Source: Rotaria sp. Silwood1 (taxonomy: Eukaryota; Rotifera; Eurotatoria; Philodinida; Philodinidae). From it: a DNA stretch of 64,000 nucleotides. The position numbers and the translations under genes are program-made. The stretch's first letter is position 1; each line of letters starts with the position of its first letter. The stretch spans positions 310,001-374,000 of the forward strand of contig CAJNOP010000076.1 of assembly GCA_905250075.1 (NCBI GenBank), in the 5' to 3' direction. Positions 12,179-25,216 of the stretch are shown in pieces. The notes beneath the pieces were generated by a model. The model was given only the letters and a program-made list of their open reading frames with translations. It ran no database searches and was not told the DNA's origin.

Positions 12179-14180
12179 CCAAAAGATCATAAATTCATAA
12201 CAATGATATAGTATCAACATGTCTAAAAATGATAAATTTATCTAAAAAATACTAGTGATCATTTTGATAGAGTTGAACGCATAAATATTTAATCAGATTT
12301 TTTTTCAGAGATAAATAAGATAATGTTTTTTATTTCATTTATCAATAAACTTCTATCGCCAACCAATCCTAATAGTAAAGACTCTCAACCATTTGCTATA
12401 TTCAAACAACATTTACTTAACAAGCTGAAAAACAAAAGATTATGAATGATATGATTCTATACCTCATCGCTGAAAATGGCTTTGCCGAAACGAACATTAT
12501 CAGAAACCAAGGTCATCAGAAAAAAGATAGCTGAATTCCTTTTTGATGATCCATACCCATGGTCTTCGTTTCAACGACCATTCTTTTCTTTTGCTTTTTC
12601 GACATAGATGGTATGGAGAGAGTAGCTATTCAACTGTGACATATGCATCATGAAATTCGACCGAATCCTTTCTTATGTAGTAATATAGGTACTAACTTAA
12701 CTTAGTTCCTAATTCAACTTAGCGAGTCATAGATTATCGAGAAAAACTTACGATGATCAAATCTAGAATCTTCGAGAATTTTCTGGAATCTTCCAGAACC
12801 TTCTAAAAAGTCTACTTAAAGTATTAAAAGTCCAAAGTCAGATATTAAGGAGCAAGAGTCGGATACTAAAGAAAGAATACTCGCGCACTTTGAACGAGAA
12901 ATTGTTATTAGGATCTTATTGCTGCGTAAACGATCATGAAGACATACAATTGTATTACTGATCTGTATGAACTGTTAAAATATGGTCGAAAAAGTCTCAA
13001 TCTGTTGTTCAGTGAGTTTATAAAGACTTCGTTCTCTTCCTTTTAGGCATAATTATGTCATAATCTCTATTTGATTTTCATGACATTAAATAAAATCAAT
13101 CAAATCTGTAGAGATTCTTTCAAAATACCAAAAAAAAAACAAATGTTGTAATCACTCATTTTCATACATAAAGATGTATTCTTTTAGAAGAAAGATACTA
13201 TCGCAAAAAGAAAGGAGGAAATCGTTCAATCTAATTACACTCTATTCCTAAAAATGTTAATACAGTTTTGCTGTGACAAAGCACAATTCATGCGTCTCTG
13301 ATCTACTCTGTTTTAATATATTTAACTGATGTTATCATCTCTTATTTTAGAGGAACATCAATTAAGCAAAAGCATTAGTTCGTCTTTTTATTAAACTTTC
13401 ATCAAAAATTAGTAATCATACACTAATTATTCGTAAAATTGCTATGAATATTCACGTTCAATGTGACTAAATTTGTTCATCAACCATATTTTGCTATAAT
13501 TAGCGAAAAAACTCACATAGTTATCTTAAATAATATTGTTCTTGTTGATTTAGAACGAAGGATACATAGTCTTGAATGGATAATTCAAACTCAAATATTA
13601 TCATATGATCAAATATCACATTTTTGTGGACAATTATCATATTCATTAACAACATTTGGACAAATTTTACAATGTCGATTAAAAAATAAAATGACAATTA
13701 TTAATATAGTTAAATTATTAACTAAATTATATACTATTCTTGATGAGTTTACTCATCAGATATAAATCAAAGTTATTCTTATTTGTTTTTATATTTTATT
13801 TTATAGATGATTAAAAATAAAATACCCATTCATGATAGTTTTATTTATATACGATAGAAAATTAAAGAAATTTTTACTATTTTTTTGTTTTCAGAGTTTA
13901 GTATTAGATGATGAAGAAGATACGGTCAAAAAGAAAAAGAAAAAAAGGCATAGAATTCAATTTGTATAATTCAATAAGAAATTATATCTGAATTTTTTTG
14001 TGTTCTTTAGAAAAAAAATGTATTGAAAGATTTATTAGTACTAAAATTAATTTATGAAATGAAACAATATAAACGATCATTACTTAAATTAGGCAAACAA
14101 CAAGATGTATGTTAAGAATTTTTCAGATATTTTCATTTTTGTCCCTTTTGTTTCCTATTGTAGAAACGTTTATTAAAAAC
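12179..14180 (+). pseudogene. FANCI: FANCI pseudogene: exons 1-2 and 23-28 retained, exons 3-22 deleted
   Basis: This block is a decayed copy of the intact FANCI gene at 50404-59490. Exon 1 is matched near 12220 but hits a stop after eight codons. Exon 2 is matched at about 12340-12425 (SKDSQPFAIFKQ against ADSRPFDIFKEY). From 12700 the sequence follows intron 22, then exon 23 (13351-13462). Exon 23 runs straight into exon 24 (13463-13762) because 21 exonic bases and the whole intron between them are missing. The exon-24 donor is changed from CAG|GTATAA to CAGATATAA. Exon 25 is truncated after 32 bases, exon 26 has lost about 20 bases, and exons 27-28 follow, breaking off near 14180. The exon-24 segment still differs at only about 7 of 98 residues from the live copy. 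Confidence 0.88.
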
Positions 14181-14202
14181 ATTTAAAATAAAACAAAAGA
14201 TT

Positions 14203-14263
14203 GAATACCGGTATATCTTTGAAAGATGTATTCCTAGAGCAAAAGATAAATGTAACAATTGAG

Positions 14264-14294
<31 letters not shown>

Positions 14295-14347
14295 CAGAAA
14301 AATATATTTACCAAGATTGTAACCATTCCGAGTATAGGAACAAGAAT
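14203..14347 (-). pseudogene. RANBP9/10 fragment joined to the FANCI pseudogene
   Basis: This segment matches 9955-10080, the region holding the 23-nt exon 4, intron 3 and the end of exon 3 of RANBP9/10, in the same orientation. Shared strings include ATACCGGTAT, CTTTGAAAGATGTA, CTAGAGCAAAAGATAAA and AATATATTTACCAAGATTG. The poly-T tract inside the intron has grown to about 30 bases. The micro-exon carries two extra bases (GATGTATTCCTAG against GATGTACCTAG), so it is non-functional. It directly follows the broken FANCI exon 28, making a chimeric junction at about 14180-14203. Confidence 0.85.
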
Positions 14348-14814
14348 TCATTGTTATTATTAGAAGTGTACAATAACCATTCGAATTAGAGATCTGGACG
14401 AAATTCTGATTGTTGATTACGTTAGCAATACAATTAGAGATAAAGGAAAAAATATAATTATTCATTAAATTCTAGGTAATGGCAATGAGAATTGAAGATA
14501 GAAATATAATAATTAATTAACTAGAATTACAGTTACGAGAAGAGATAATTATTAGTTATTTGGACCTAGACTTAAAAATTAAAATTTTTAATTATGTTTA
14601 AAAGTGAAAATTATTAAATATGTGCAATTGACTGTAGTTGAAATCAATGTTAGGCTTAAGATTGATGATGTTTCTGGAATTGTTAGAAAATCTTTTATCA
14701 ACAATCAATAAAGATGTTTGTCTCCGCTTGATAGTAAACTATTCTATTAGTTAATCAAATGTTTCGCTAATGTAATATAACGCTGAACAGCCGATCTTGT
14801 TTCTAATGTAGCAC
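14348..14814. other. Intergenic, no gene seen
   Basis: This is A+T-rich sequence between the pseudogene junction and the 3' end of the Penelope-like element. It may include the 3' untranslated part of that element. No motif is supported. Confidence 0.4.
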
Positions 14815-17560
14815 CTAATATTCTTCATCACGACTTTCGGATTGAACATACGAGATCTGAAATTTAGTATCTGCAGCAATTCTATCGGAATGCTTTACAA
14901 CCTCATGTTGTTCTATTTTCGGTGCTTTTGAGGTTACATCATGTTTCTTTAGGCATCAGCAGATTTGTCTCACTGTCTTTCATACATTTGCAGTTGAACA
15001 AGCGATTCAGTTCAATTGGTGTATAACATTTGATTGAAGATCTTTTGTTGTTTCATCCTTGTTCTTGAGCGATTGACACAAAGCTAATAGTGGTCCGATC
15101 ATCCCTATTACTTATGCTGTCGGTTTTACTTGTCTACCTATTTATCTATATTTCTTTAATGAAATGTTTAGTTACTTGTTCCACAAATAGAGCATCGATA
15201 GTTATTCTATTGCATGCTTTTTTCATGATATCATTCTCTTGTTCTCTCAGTTGATTTTGATTATTATTTATCTTTTCTTTATTTGGTTTTTGAAGAAATA
15301 TATTTCAGTGTATTTCTTGTTTAGTATTTCGCGAAATTCGATAGATAACCGTTTTGTTTCGTAATATTTCGTATAGGATCAAATTCATTTATGTACCAAT
15401 ATAAAAGACGCAGAAATACAGATGATATGATATACTATGGAACTTACTATAGAGGCCTTTCAAGTTCCAATAACAAAATACGAGTATTTTGTTAGTATAT
15501 CCGTAAATGCTGATTTTCTCTATGCAGATCTTTGGAAAGATCTCCTATTACAAAATACAAGTACATCAAGAAATGGCAGTTCTTTATTTTGTTTCTCGAT
15601 CGAACTGAACTGTATATCCTAATGCAAACTATCTAGAACATTTCTTATATTTGCAATATTTGCATTTTTATCAAAAATAATGAATGTATCATCAGTATAT
15701 CATTCTCAAGCAACTTTATGAATATTTCAGTTATCATTGGTGATAGTCATGATCTCATGATTACCCCATTATGTTGAAGATAATCTTTGTCATCAAAAAA
15801 GAAAAATATGTATCTCGTGTAGCTATTGAAAGCAATCCTTTCATATTACATCGATTTTGAAAGTTTTAAGCATCAGTTCGTTTTTTATTTTACAATTTCA
15901 GGACTGCTAAATTCTGGTCCAAACATGCTGTCAAGCCAAGCAGACTTTAAAACATGTACAATGAATGAGACGAGCGCTCGAAAATTTGAAACATATATTT
16001 TTTATTTGTTCTGTTTCGATTTCGATCCTTTCAGCAGCCACCAAATTTGGACCACTTGAAAACTATATCCTATCGAATATTGATTTTCGATTCCTCAAGT
16101 ACTTATAGGTTCCTCGATAGTCATCAAAGTTTCAAGTACTCAAGAGAAGAAACGTATCGAAAGCATAATATTGAGTGCTCCAGTAGAAGCAAGTTAAGCG
16201 GGAATAACAGTTTCAAGGGATAAGGTTAAGTTTTATTTCGTGAAAATTATACAAAAAGTAAGTTACAAATGTCTCTTTTATTCAGCTACCTTAGTATGGT
16301 GATTTAGGTTCGACATATATTTCCCTTAATGTCATCATTTTCTAAAAATGTATTCAACATTCACTGATGAAAAATAACAGGTCAGACCAAAATCCATATA
16401 CATTTCTGAGGAAAGACATAGCGATAACGAATTTTGCGTTGTCAATGTTTGAAAAATTTTTTTAATATTGATTTAATACTTTATCACACAAAACAGTTAT
16501 TTACCAAATGCCATATTTATCAAATAAGCTCTTTACATGGTATCTGAGAATCTAAAAACAGCTTTTTCTATAGTTAGAGAAATGCATAAAGTATTTTTAT
16601 TCGATTAAAAGGTTTGTTCTTAAGTTTCGAAAGCTGTTATCAAATGTTAGACTAACAATCTTGAAACTATTATTTTCCTAAGAACTAAAAAAGATAAATG
16701 TGATAGAAGAACAATAGTTCACATTTAGTTTAGATGTTCGATGAATGTTAATTGTAAGTGCCCATGTTCCGATCTCCTCATTGGTCTTTATTGGATAGGC
16801 ATCGACAACTCGAGAATGAAGCATCTATAGGAAAAAACTATTTTATTTTGATCAAAGTTTTATTCTTTCGGTAAAAGTCATTCGATCAGTTGAAAACTCA
16901 GCCATTTACAGACCTATCGGAAAATGAGGATCTAAGAGGTATATTTAAAATTTCGATACCCATGGTAACCTTTAATCGATGCATCGAAATGCCTACCGGA
17001 TGAATGGTTGAAAAGAATCATTCCAATAGTATATGATAAGAGAACTTTAGTAAATAAATTAGCAGCGTCAAAACAGACCATTCTATCTTCTGTTGTATTT
17101 ACTTGCAAGTTTCTAATAGACTTAATGACATGAAACATATTTTTCAGCATATGTTATATTGTGCTGCAATAGTTCTCATTCGGTCACTAAAATCTTAGCA
17201 AGTCAATCATTATAGGTATTGATTGCTGACATGACAGGTCTAAATGCGATACTTGTCTTATGCATCTTCAGTAGGCCTAAATTTCACAACATTGCGAGCT
17301 ACATAAGCAAGCTGATTTATATTCACTTGCAGACAGAAAATCTCGATTTGCAATCCTTCAAAGTATATTTATCAAACAATTCTCCTTTTTATCGTTAGAT
17401 TAAGATATTGTATTTCAAAAGCTGCTAAGCCATTCAATACTTCAAGAATTTCATCATCATATACTTGACGATTAAGAATGACAACTCTTTTACCCTTATC
17501 ATGCATCTTGCTATATACGTCAATCTACTTTTTGAAAACTTCTTTCATACATTGAGAGTG
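14815..17560 (-). mobile_element. Decayed Penelope-like retroelement with RT and remnant GIY-YIG region
   Basis: Several minus-strand segments in the expected order match Penelope-like elements. Near 17505-17400 is DKGKRVVILNRQVYDDEIL, the DKG motif before the RT. Near 17110-17070 is MVCFDAANLFTKV, RT motif A. At about 15725-15690 is YTDDTFIIFDKNA, motif C with V to T in YVDD. It is followed by LPFLDVLVF and RKSAFTDILTKYSYF, the typical PLE block after the catalytic site. At about 15080-15010 is SLKNKDETTKDLQSNVIHQL, which normally precedes the GIY-YIG endonuclease, and a degenerate trace of that domain follows to a stop at 14815. In-frame stops and frame changes occur throughout, so it is dead. 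Motifs A and C are 1.4 kb apart rather than a few hundred bases, so about 1 kb has been inserted between them. Confidence 0.75.
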
Positions 17561-20500
17561 ACACTTTATTTGCTTTATTATATAATTTGAGTTATGTTGC
17601 ACCGTTTTTCTTCAAACGATCAAACATCGATGTCAACTTCATAGCATATTCCAATTCTTTAGAGGTAAGATTACACATCGTATTTTCGTCCTGTTTTTTC
17701 TTTTCTCAATCATGTTTGTCTGTAAAACTCCAGGCAGTGACATTAAAAATGCAATAACAAATCGTTCTGATAAGAGTCACTATATTGTTATATTACTTTA
17801 AAATGCATGGATGCAATTGTGTTTATAGCTTTGATAGTGTGCATGTGGTCGCTAGCACGAGTGTGTGAGGCTGAATTCGTGTAGATACGGTGTGTGGCGT
17901 GTGCATAAAGAGAACAACCCCGGCCATCCTATTCTCGAAAATCAAGAAATTGGTAGTTCTTGAAGTAATAAATGTTGTAGAACAAAGAATTTTCTACACA
18001 ATCAAACGTCGACGAGATTCGTACGAATTACTTTTCAAGTTTTATTACTTCTAGGAAAAGCTGTAAAGTTAGACGAACCATCTCATTTTCTTCACGACTT
18101 TTCGTAAAAAAAGTAATAATAAATCGAAGAACGCATCATACACATCTCGCCGATGTTTCATTCTGTAGAAAAATATTTACTTTAAACATATCTATATTGA
18201 ACGAACTTGTATCACATTATTAATAACGAGGGTACTCTACAGGTAAAATTGGAAAAAGTTGAGAAATATTCGGCACATACCTATCAACTGCTAGCCTATC
18301 TTGAGAGGAGTCAATCTGTTACTAATCAACATCTGTAGCCAGGCCCACATCCTCAAATACATAAAGCACTTCAGCAGCGGTGGTGATTGATGTTAGATTT
18401 GTATCATAGTCATGGTCATTCATAAAGTCATGATACGATTAAATCATTTTTTTAAATAATTATCAAATCGGTTTTCATGACATTTGAAGTTGCTAAATGT
18501 ATCGAACCACTAACTTGTGCCATTTTCTGTTGCGTACATGCTATTCAATGAATGGTGTCATTTTATGTTTCTGCATTCACTAGCAATGATGGCTTCAATT
18601 TTTCGTAACTATGTTTTAAACAATCACCACGTAAGCAAACATGATCTTTAATGGTTGCCCCACTTGATATAGCATTTCCATCAACAGACATAAAACATCT
18701 TCTTATATTGAAATTATTTACGGACGTTCGTACTTAAGTAAAGCAACACGTTTAAACGGATTTCTCTCTTGAGATTGATTAAAATTCAGGCTCTTTAGTC
18801 TGGTGAATTATGCTTAGATGAACGCATCAGATGTAAAAGTACCTATTTATAAACCATATTGAGTTTTTATGAGAACAATAAGTCAGTTTTTAACAATTAT
18901 AAATATATAGAATATTCTTTAAAAAGTAAGACTACTCTTTTTCTTATAAGTGCGGTATTGTGCCATTTTCTATCATTTATTTGTTGAAATCGTTTATGTA
19001 TTCATTTTTTTTCAAAGTTTAAATTTGATTCTGATCTACTTGTAATGTAGCATAAATCATTATTCATACATTATCAAGAAACTCGTTATCCGTTGAGAAT
19101 AAAGAGATGTTTGTTACATCGCTTATACTCTTATTACATTAAGTGTCTATTGTTGATTTATTTGACCATCAAGTCTTCTCAGAGCTATTAAAATGATTGT
19201 AAACGCATCTTGTCATGAATAAGTATTGGAAGTTGTAAAGATCATCTAATCAAAAACGCGTAAAAAAACCAATCTAGGATAGGATATATCAAAGTTCAAC
19301 GTAGTTAAAAAGAAAAATCAATTAAGGTTAACAGTAATACAATAGACAATTGACTATGTTTTTTTTATCACCTCGCAAATGAATAGTCATTGCTGACAGA
19401 ATAGAGTTGGTTGAAAAAATAAGAATCAGTGTGCCTTCTCTTTTAACGATAGGATACCTTTATTCTTATCGTAATGATGAAGAAATCTTCATGTTTCTCT
19501 TTGTATCCACTAGTTTTAGTTAGACTAGACGAATAACTAGATTATTCATCAAAGTTGAGAATATCCATTTTATTTTTTCTTTCTTACTCTTGTACAGTTA
19601 GTTTTACACTAGTCGATAGTATCAACTGATTACGTGAGGTACTGACTTTTCTTGTAATGAATCGTAAGATACTTTAACATACATACTCAAGATAACGTTT
19701 TCCTATCAGAGAAACAAAGAAAGATATGAGTTTTATGATGAAGACATTGAAACAAAGAAACGTTTTCATTACTTTTATTTGTCCAATATTAGATAAGTGT
19801 TCTTTAACTAGTCAAGAGTCGTTATCTCTTTAAAGAATAGTTCAGTATCTTGACTACCTTGATTCTGAATAGCCTTGACACTGTCACATCGTCATTTTCC
19901 TAAACATATTTCAAGTTCACAAGCATTTGTTTTGATAACCGAATCGTTTATATGTATGTTGACATGTATCTTTTTCAATTTTTTCTCTCCAGTTCTACTT
20001 TGTTCACCTCCATTCTAATTATGTTACCTTTCTCATTCGTTTTGGGTGGACCGTCCACTCAATCATCTACTCTTTGTATGACAATGTCATTTTTCTCTTT
20101 AATTCGCAGTAGGAACTAACTCTTTCTTCGTAGTCTTTTCATTTTATTCACGCACAGCTTGACAGATTTTTTTTTTTGGTAATTTTTTGTATTTCTTCCA
20201 GTCCAGTTAATCAAGAATTAATATAGATGATGGGTCGACAACACAAATAAGTCACTGAATACAAGTCAGTCTTTCAATATTTAGTGCTTTCATCGAAATA
20301 TTTTACTTCGAAATAGGTAACACAGATATATGTGAAGCAACTAAACGTTAACTTAGGATCAATCTTTTGGTTTTCTATTTATGGCCTAGAGCAAAATAGA
20401 ATTTTCATCTTTTTAGTTTTTCTGTTCACATTAGCACAAACGAGAAGGAGACGAATAGCTATTTTTCATAATTTTTAGGCTCATTTGATTGTTTTTTTTT

Positions 20501-22043
20501 GTATGTTTCGCATAGTCAAAGGTGAATAGACATAGATGATATATATTTAAAAGTAAAATCGGATTTTTAGTTCGAAATTTATTCCACTCAACTGACATCT
20601 ATATGAAGGAAATACGCTATTAGTAAAAATATTAAAATAATTTTATCAAAGTTGTGTTTCACTCTTTTTCAGATATTATTAAGATGCACTCTGACTTATT
20701 CTGATCATTCTTTTAGTAGGCACTTATACCAGTTGATAGAGAGTGTGAGTATGGATATTATTTGAACAACAACCTGTCCATATTCACAAACGTTCTATCT
20801 CTCATATTCTATATTCTTTATTTTACTTTTTCTACTAGTGTATAAGAGCACGTTTGTAAACCTCATTACACACGATCATGCGGTCATTAATGGATTGCAT
20901 GATCGCATTATTGACGCATTTATTTTCTGGATACACCATAGTTGGCCCTACGATACTGGTGGTTTTAAATTTAGAAAATTAATTTTTTTGTAGAACATCA
21001 GAAATACGATATAGATTGATCAAGAATAGAAAGAGAGAAGCTAGGTCTTCGAATTTAATATGGAAGTTTGCGTGCAATATTTCTCTATGTAATGCAAATA
21101 TCGACGCCAAAAGTTCATTTTACTGACATGCCCTTTTCATGTAATTTTTGGACGGATTTGCATAAATGACAGTAAAACTAGCAAATGAGCTCTTTTGATA
21201 TGTCTAAGGTTTTTAGTGTGGTATTGTGTCCCATTTTTCAAATCCAAATAGCCTGAAAAGGCCTGCGCATCACTCATCGGACAACTGACAGATTATCAAA
21301 AAACACACCATCATTTACAACAGATCGATTGAAGTTCATTTTCATTTGAGCGATCGCAACCTAGGCTGAGCTGAAAAAACGCTCTATGGTAGTTGATTAT
21401 TAGAAATTTAACACATGAATCTTAGCATTTTCATTGCTTCGATGTCCGCCTATGTGCATGCTTTCATGGATAGCTACAACGAACGAAACGGATAAAACAT
21501 TGGCCAATACACAGTATAAATATATTTTATGGTGTAATTCGTTTCATTTGAAAGCAACCAGCATCAGAAAAGAAATAATAGCAAAGAAAGAGCTCGTATT
21601 GTATAGGTTCAGGAATAGATAAAGCTGTATGAACTAATTAGCTGTACCTAAATCTAACAAATAGTTCTATCTATTAACTGTTAGTCATAGTCTATCTTTA
21701 TGTTGTGCAAAAACTTTTTGTATCGCTCGTCCTGGTTATTATTCTCAATCCTACTCTATTCCTCGATGATTGCCGAATCTTGTGAGAATAGACGAGTAGT
21801 CCTATGAATCGTACATTTCTACCTGTTTTGTATCTTAAATTTCTAATTATTATGTATTTAGAAAATCATTCGTTTATTCTAACACTATCCAAGAAAACGC
21901 CCAAGAAAATATTATATTTATCTTTTGTTGATCATGAAATAAGTCAACGATAGACCGTCTCAATGTGAAATTCCATTTGAATGATTACATCGTCTATCAT
22001 TTATCGAGCGAAATAATTTAATTTGCTTTCGAAGATAGAATAA
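17561..22043. other. Gene-poor region
   Basis: I see no gene with coding-like composition over about 4.5 kb on either strand; open frames are short and lack splice support. The stretch may hold older transposon debris, for example upstream parts of the Penelope-like element at 17.6-18.0 kb, but nothing can be named. Confidence 0.4.
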
Positions 22044-22453
22044 ATGGTTGAATATTTATCTTCAGACTTTCCAATTTTACGAGAAGTTAACAACTCATCA
22101 TCATCATCTCCACAATATCTCCGTATTGGTGTTGTCCTGACTGCTGGCTTTTTTCTTTTTCTTCTTTATTTCTATGGCATTCTTTTTTCTCTTATTGTTT
22201 ATATATATTTTGGTATTACTATTCTTGCTATTGTTGCTGCTATTCTAATGTTTGGCGCTGCTATTATTTATCCTCTACTTGTTGATATTTGTTACCATAT
22301 TGTTGGATTTCTTCGTGCAACCGGTTTGTTTTATTTATTTTTCGCGTAACCTTCTCTTTTATACCTAAGTCACAACACACATCATAATTACTTACTTGTA
22401 TCTATGTAGATGCTAAATGCAAAATCGACTTCTTCAAGTGTGGTACAAAATAA
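22044..22453 (+). CDS. Small membrane protein of unknown function, two exons
   Basis: Exons 22044-22323 and 22410-22453 join in phase 1 across an 86 bp GT-AG intron to give 107 residues. The first 28 residues are polar with a Ser run (NNSSSSSP). Residues about 29-90 are strongly hydrophobic and could make two or three membrane helices (LTAGFFLFLLYFYGILFSLI, then ITILAIVAAILMFGAAIIY). The tail is short, charged and contains two Cys (DAKCKIDFFKCGTK). A hydrophobic run of this length with a clean intron makes it more than chance, but I do not recognise the family. No neighbours lie within 3 kb. Confidence 0.5.
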
Positions 22454-25008
22454 TTTCGGAAGCATCTGGTTGTGATTTCATATGAAGTCGGTCTAGATAC
22501 GTTCCATGTTGGAATCGTATTAGTACGCAGTTGAGAATGTTGTTTGAACGCGTCTAAACTTGTTTCTTGTTCAAATCTCATCTGGATACAGTTGACAAAT
22601 GATTATTTCAAAGCGCTTATAAAACAGAGTTCAGCGGAACAAAATGAATCTCATACGCGCAAAGTTTATTCTATACTGAAAGTATGCATTCTTTTAAGAA
22701 TGTATTAATAAAGCGTTCGGTTTCGATTTTCTGTACATTGTCTGCTTGTTGTTTTCTATTTAAAGATCAAATTCAACTATTTTTAGTATACTCTGTATAT
22801 TGACTATATCGATAAGGCAGCATTTTTGGACTATCAAGCAATCATTTATCAAGCAAATTATCATTTTCAATTATTTGTCCATTCTGGTATTTAACACAAA
22901 AAGAATATTACATCTGTATATAAAAAAAAACAGTTGTACAGCTTATTTTTCGATCGTTCCATTTTGAACAACTTTCTCTCAGTATTTTTATTCAGTACCC
23001 GTCAATTAATAAAACAAGTAAATATAAAAAACTAAAAGTGTATATTTTATTCGTGCATATTCATAATCAGTTTAAGAAACAAAGTTTCTCTTAAGCGCAC
23101 GAAAAAGTTTTAAAACTTGTTTTTTGAACAATTTTTGCTGCTAATGGTGGTGCTGAACATTTGAAGTGTGTTGTACATGTTCTTCTTTCTTTTCCATGTT
23201 TGCCATATTCGTACTTTTGTACTTCAGAAATACCAAAGTACTGAGCAGTACGAAGAAGTATATAGAGGTATCTCCGATTACGGTGAAATATAAGTACACG
23301 CATGAGTTTAGAAGTTTCTTCATATTTCTTTATAATTTATGTACAACCCCAATATGTCGCATATCATAAGACAGTTAATAGTCGTATATGATTTAGCTAT
23401 CCCATGACATTTCTGTAACAGCGAGAGTTAGAACCGACAGGATCCTTTCCTTAGCGGTACAGGTAGAAATGGGCAAACGAATATACTAGTAGGAATCATT
23501 CTTTATTTTCTGATCTTAGAACAATCAAGTCAGCGTATTGCTTAGTCATATCTGCATCCAAATGACTGCAGTAATCATATAACAGTCCTTTTTTCATGCT
23601 TTCTACTATTTATTTCCATAAGCTTTTTGTCTCTTGCTATCTATTGGGGAACAAAACTTGATAGGACTACAAATTCTATATCAGCTTCGCATATTTATTA
23701 GTGAGTCGTCAGATATAAGTGTTATTAGTTTATCGTATATTAAATTAATCCTTCCCTTCATATTATATTCACTGTTATTTCGTATATTTGTGAAAAATAT
23801 ATAGGAGTTACAGTTAATCTACAATGTTAAACAATTATTCAATTTTCGTTTGATAGCGATAACTTGATTTGAAAATGGATTACCAAAACATGACAAGTAT
23901 TCTATCACGTTTTTTTGACTAAATTGAATAGCCGGGTGTATATTTTCTCACATAAACTATCTGCAAAGTCAATAAAATGTGTTTCATCGACGAAAAAACA
24001 CGTCTAAATTCAATTTTCGTGGAACAACCATACAAAACTGAAAACAAAGATTAATAATGCTCGACAGAATAACAACCGTTCATCATGTAAAAATATCAAT
24101 TAAGGGGTATAGATGTGTGGAAGAGTGAGAGTTATTGTCAGCGTGACTTTCGTTGGATGATAGTGTGAAGTCAAGAAAAATTTTCACCTATACTTCATCG
24201 TATTCAAGTCCTTTTTTAGACTAGAATAACAAGTTCATGAATTTAGTTTTATCTGACTAGAATATTGCATATTGTCAGCACTAGTTAATACAAGACTTTA
24301 TAGAATGAATGAATAACTTTAACCTATAAAAATAAATATTATCTAATTATCAACAAAGTAATTCGTCGACAATGTATCTTGAAACAGCTTGGATTTGTTA
24401 TCACTTGTTTGTTGTCGACTATGAATATTATATAACTTTCTAATTCCTAACTTCATTTGATGGTTCTTCAATAAGTTCATGTAAACAGCTATTTATCCTT
24501 TTCTTCTCTACAAGAGATTCGGCATGAATAAAAATCATTAATATTAAACAGTTACCCTCAACTACTTTAAAGTTACAATTATTTTGCCAATATTTGTACT
24601 TCATATTTTTCGATTACTTATCAAAGTTGTTTTATAAAAAAAGAAACAGTATTTTCTTGATAAAATTTTGATGACTTGTTAAGAAAAAAATTAATTTTTT
24701 TGAAGTCTGCTGTAAAACAATACACTCGGATGAAGCCACATTGTCCTTTAGAAAAGTAACTCGCAATGGAAACTATATACACATTAGATTGCTCATTTAT
24801 AATTGCTTCTGTGTTTCACTGTAGATAAATATCAATTAACGACAAAATAATTACAAAACTCATATCTTAGTTCATATTATATGACTCTTCAAATACGATT
24901 ATTTCTTTATTGCTGCATGAAGTACTGATTATCCTTATCAATATTTTTTTAATGCAATCGAGAATAAAATCTACAGTAGAAATTTGTTTTTTATGATAAA
25001 AAAGCTCG
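22454..25008. other. Intergenic region, no supported gene
   Basis: A minus-strand frame at 23303-23091 (ending KIVQKTSFKTFSCA) has some coding-like composition and a possible acceptor upstream, but no partner exon was found. The remainder is A+T-rich with nothing I can support. Confidence 0.35.
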
Positions 25009-25216
25009 ATTATATACAGGGGCTTAAGTCACCTCTGAAGGCAGGGGGCGTACAGGGGTGTATACGAAGGAGGAGGGGGGAGGGGGCGCAGAGGGTATTT
25101 AACATAGAAAAGCGCCCAAAATGTGGGCCTGCGTAGTTAAATTTATAAAGTAAAAGGGGGGGGGGGGGGGCGTAACGTCCCACGCACCGCCCCCTATTTA
25201 CGCCCGTAATTATATA
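25009..25216. mobile_element. hAT-type MITE, 192 bp, with exact 8 bp target duplication
   Basis: A G+C-rich island (25017-25208) in A+T-rich sequence is flanked on both sides by the same eight bases, ATTATATA (25009-25016 and 25209-25216). An 8 bp target duplication is typical of hAT elements. The ends are related inverted repeats: CAGGGGCTTAAG on the left and, read on the minus strand, TACGGGCGTAAATAG on the right, matching at 8 of 11 end positions. The CAGGGGCGTAA type of terminus is common among animal hAT MITEs. The interior is low-complexity, with GGAGGAGGGG and an uninterrupted run of about 17 G, and has no coding capacity. Confidence 0.75.

Noticed and set aside
13463..13765. A 100-residue frame that could be taken as a small gene
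   Set aside because: It is exon 24 of the FANCI pseudogene; its ATG arises from the fused exon 23-24 junction and its donor is mutated.
14201..14389. A small plus-strand frame with a poly-Phe run
   Set aside because: It reads through the poly-T intron of the RANBP9/10 fragment.
23091..23303. Possible terminal exon on the minus strand
   Set aside because: Composition is suggestive, but no partner exon or family was found, so it is mentioned only in the region note.
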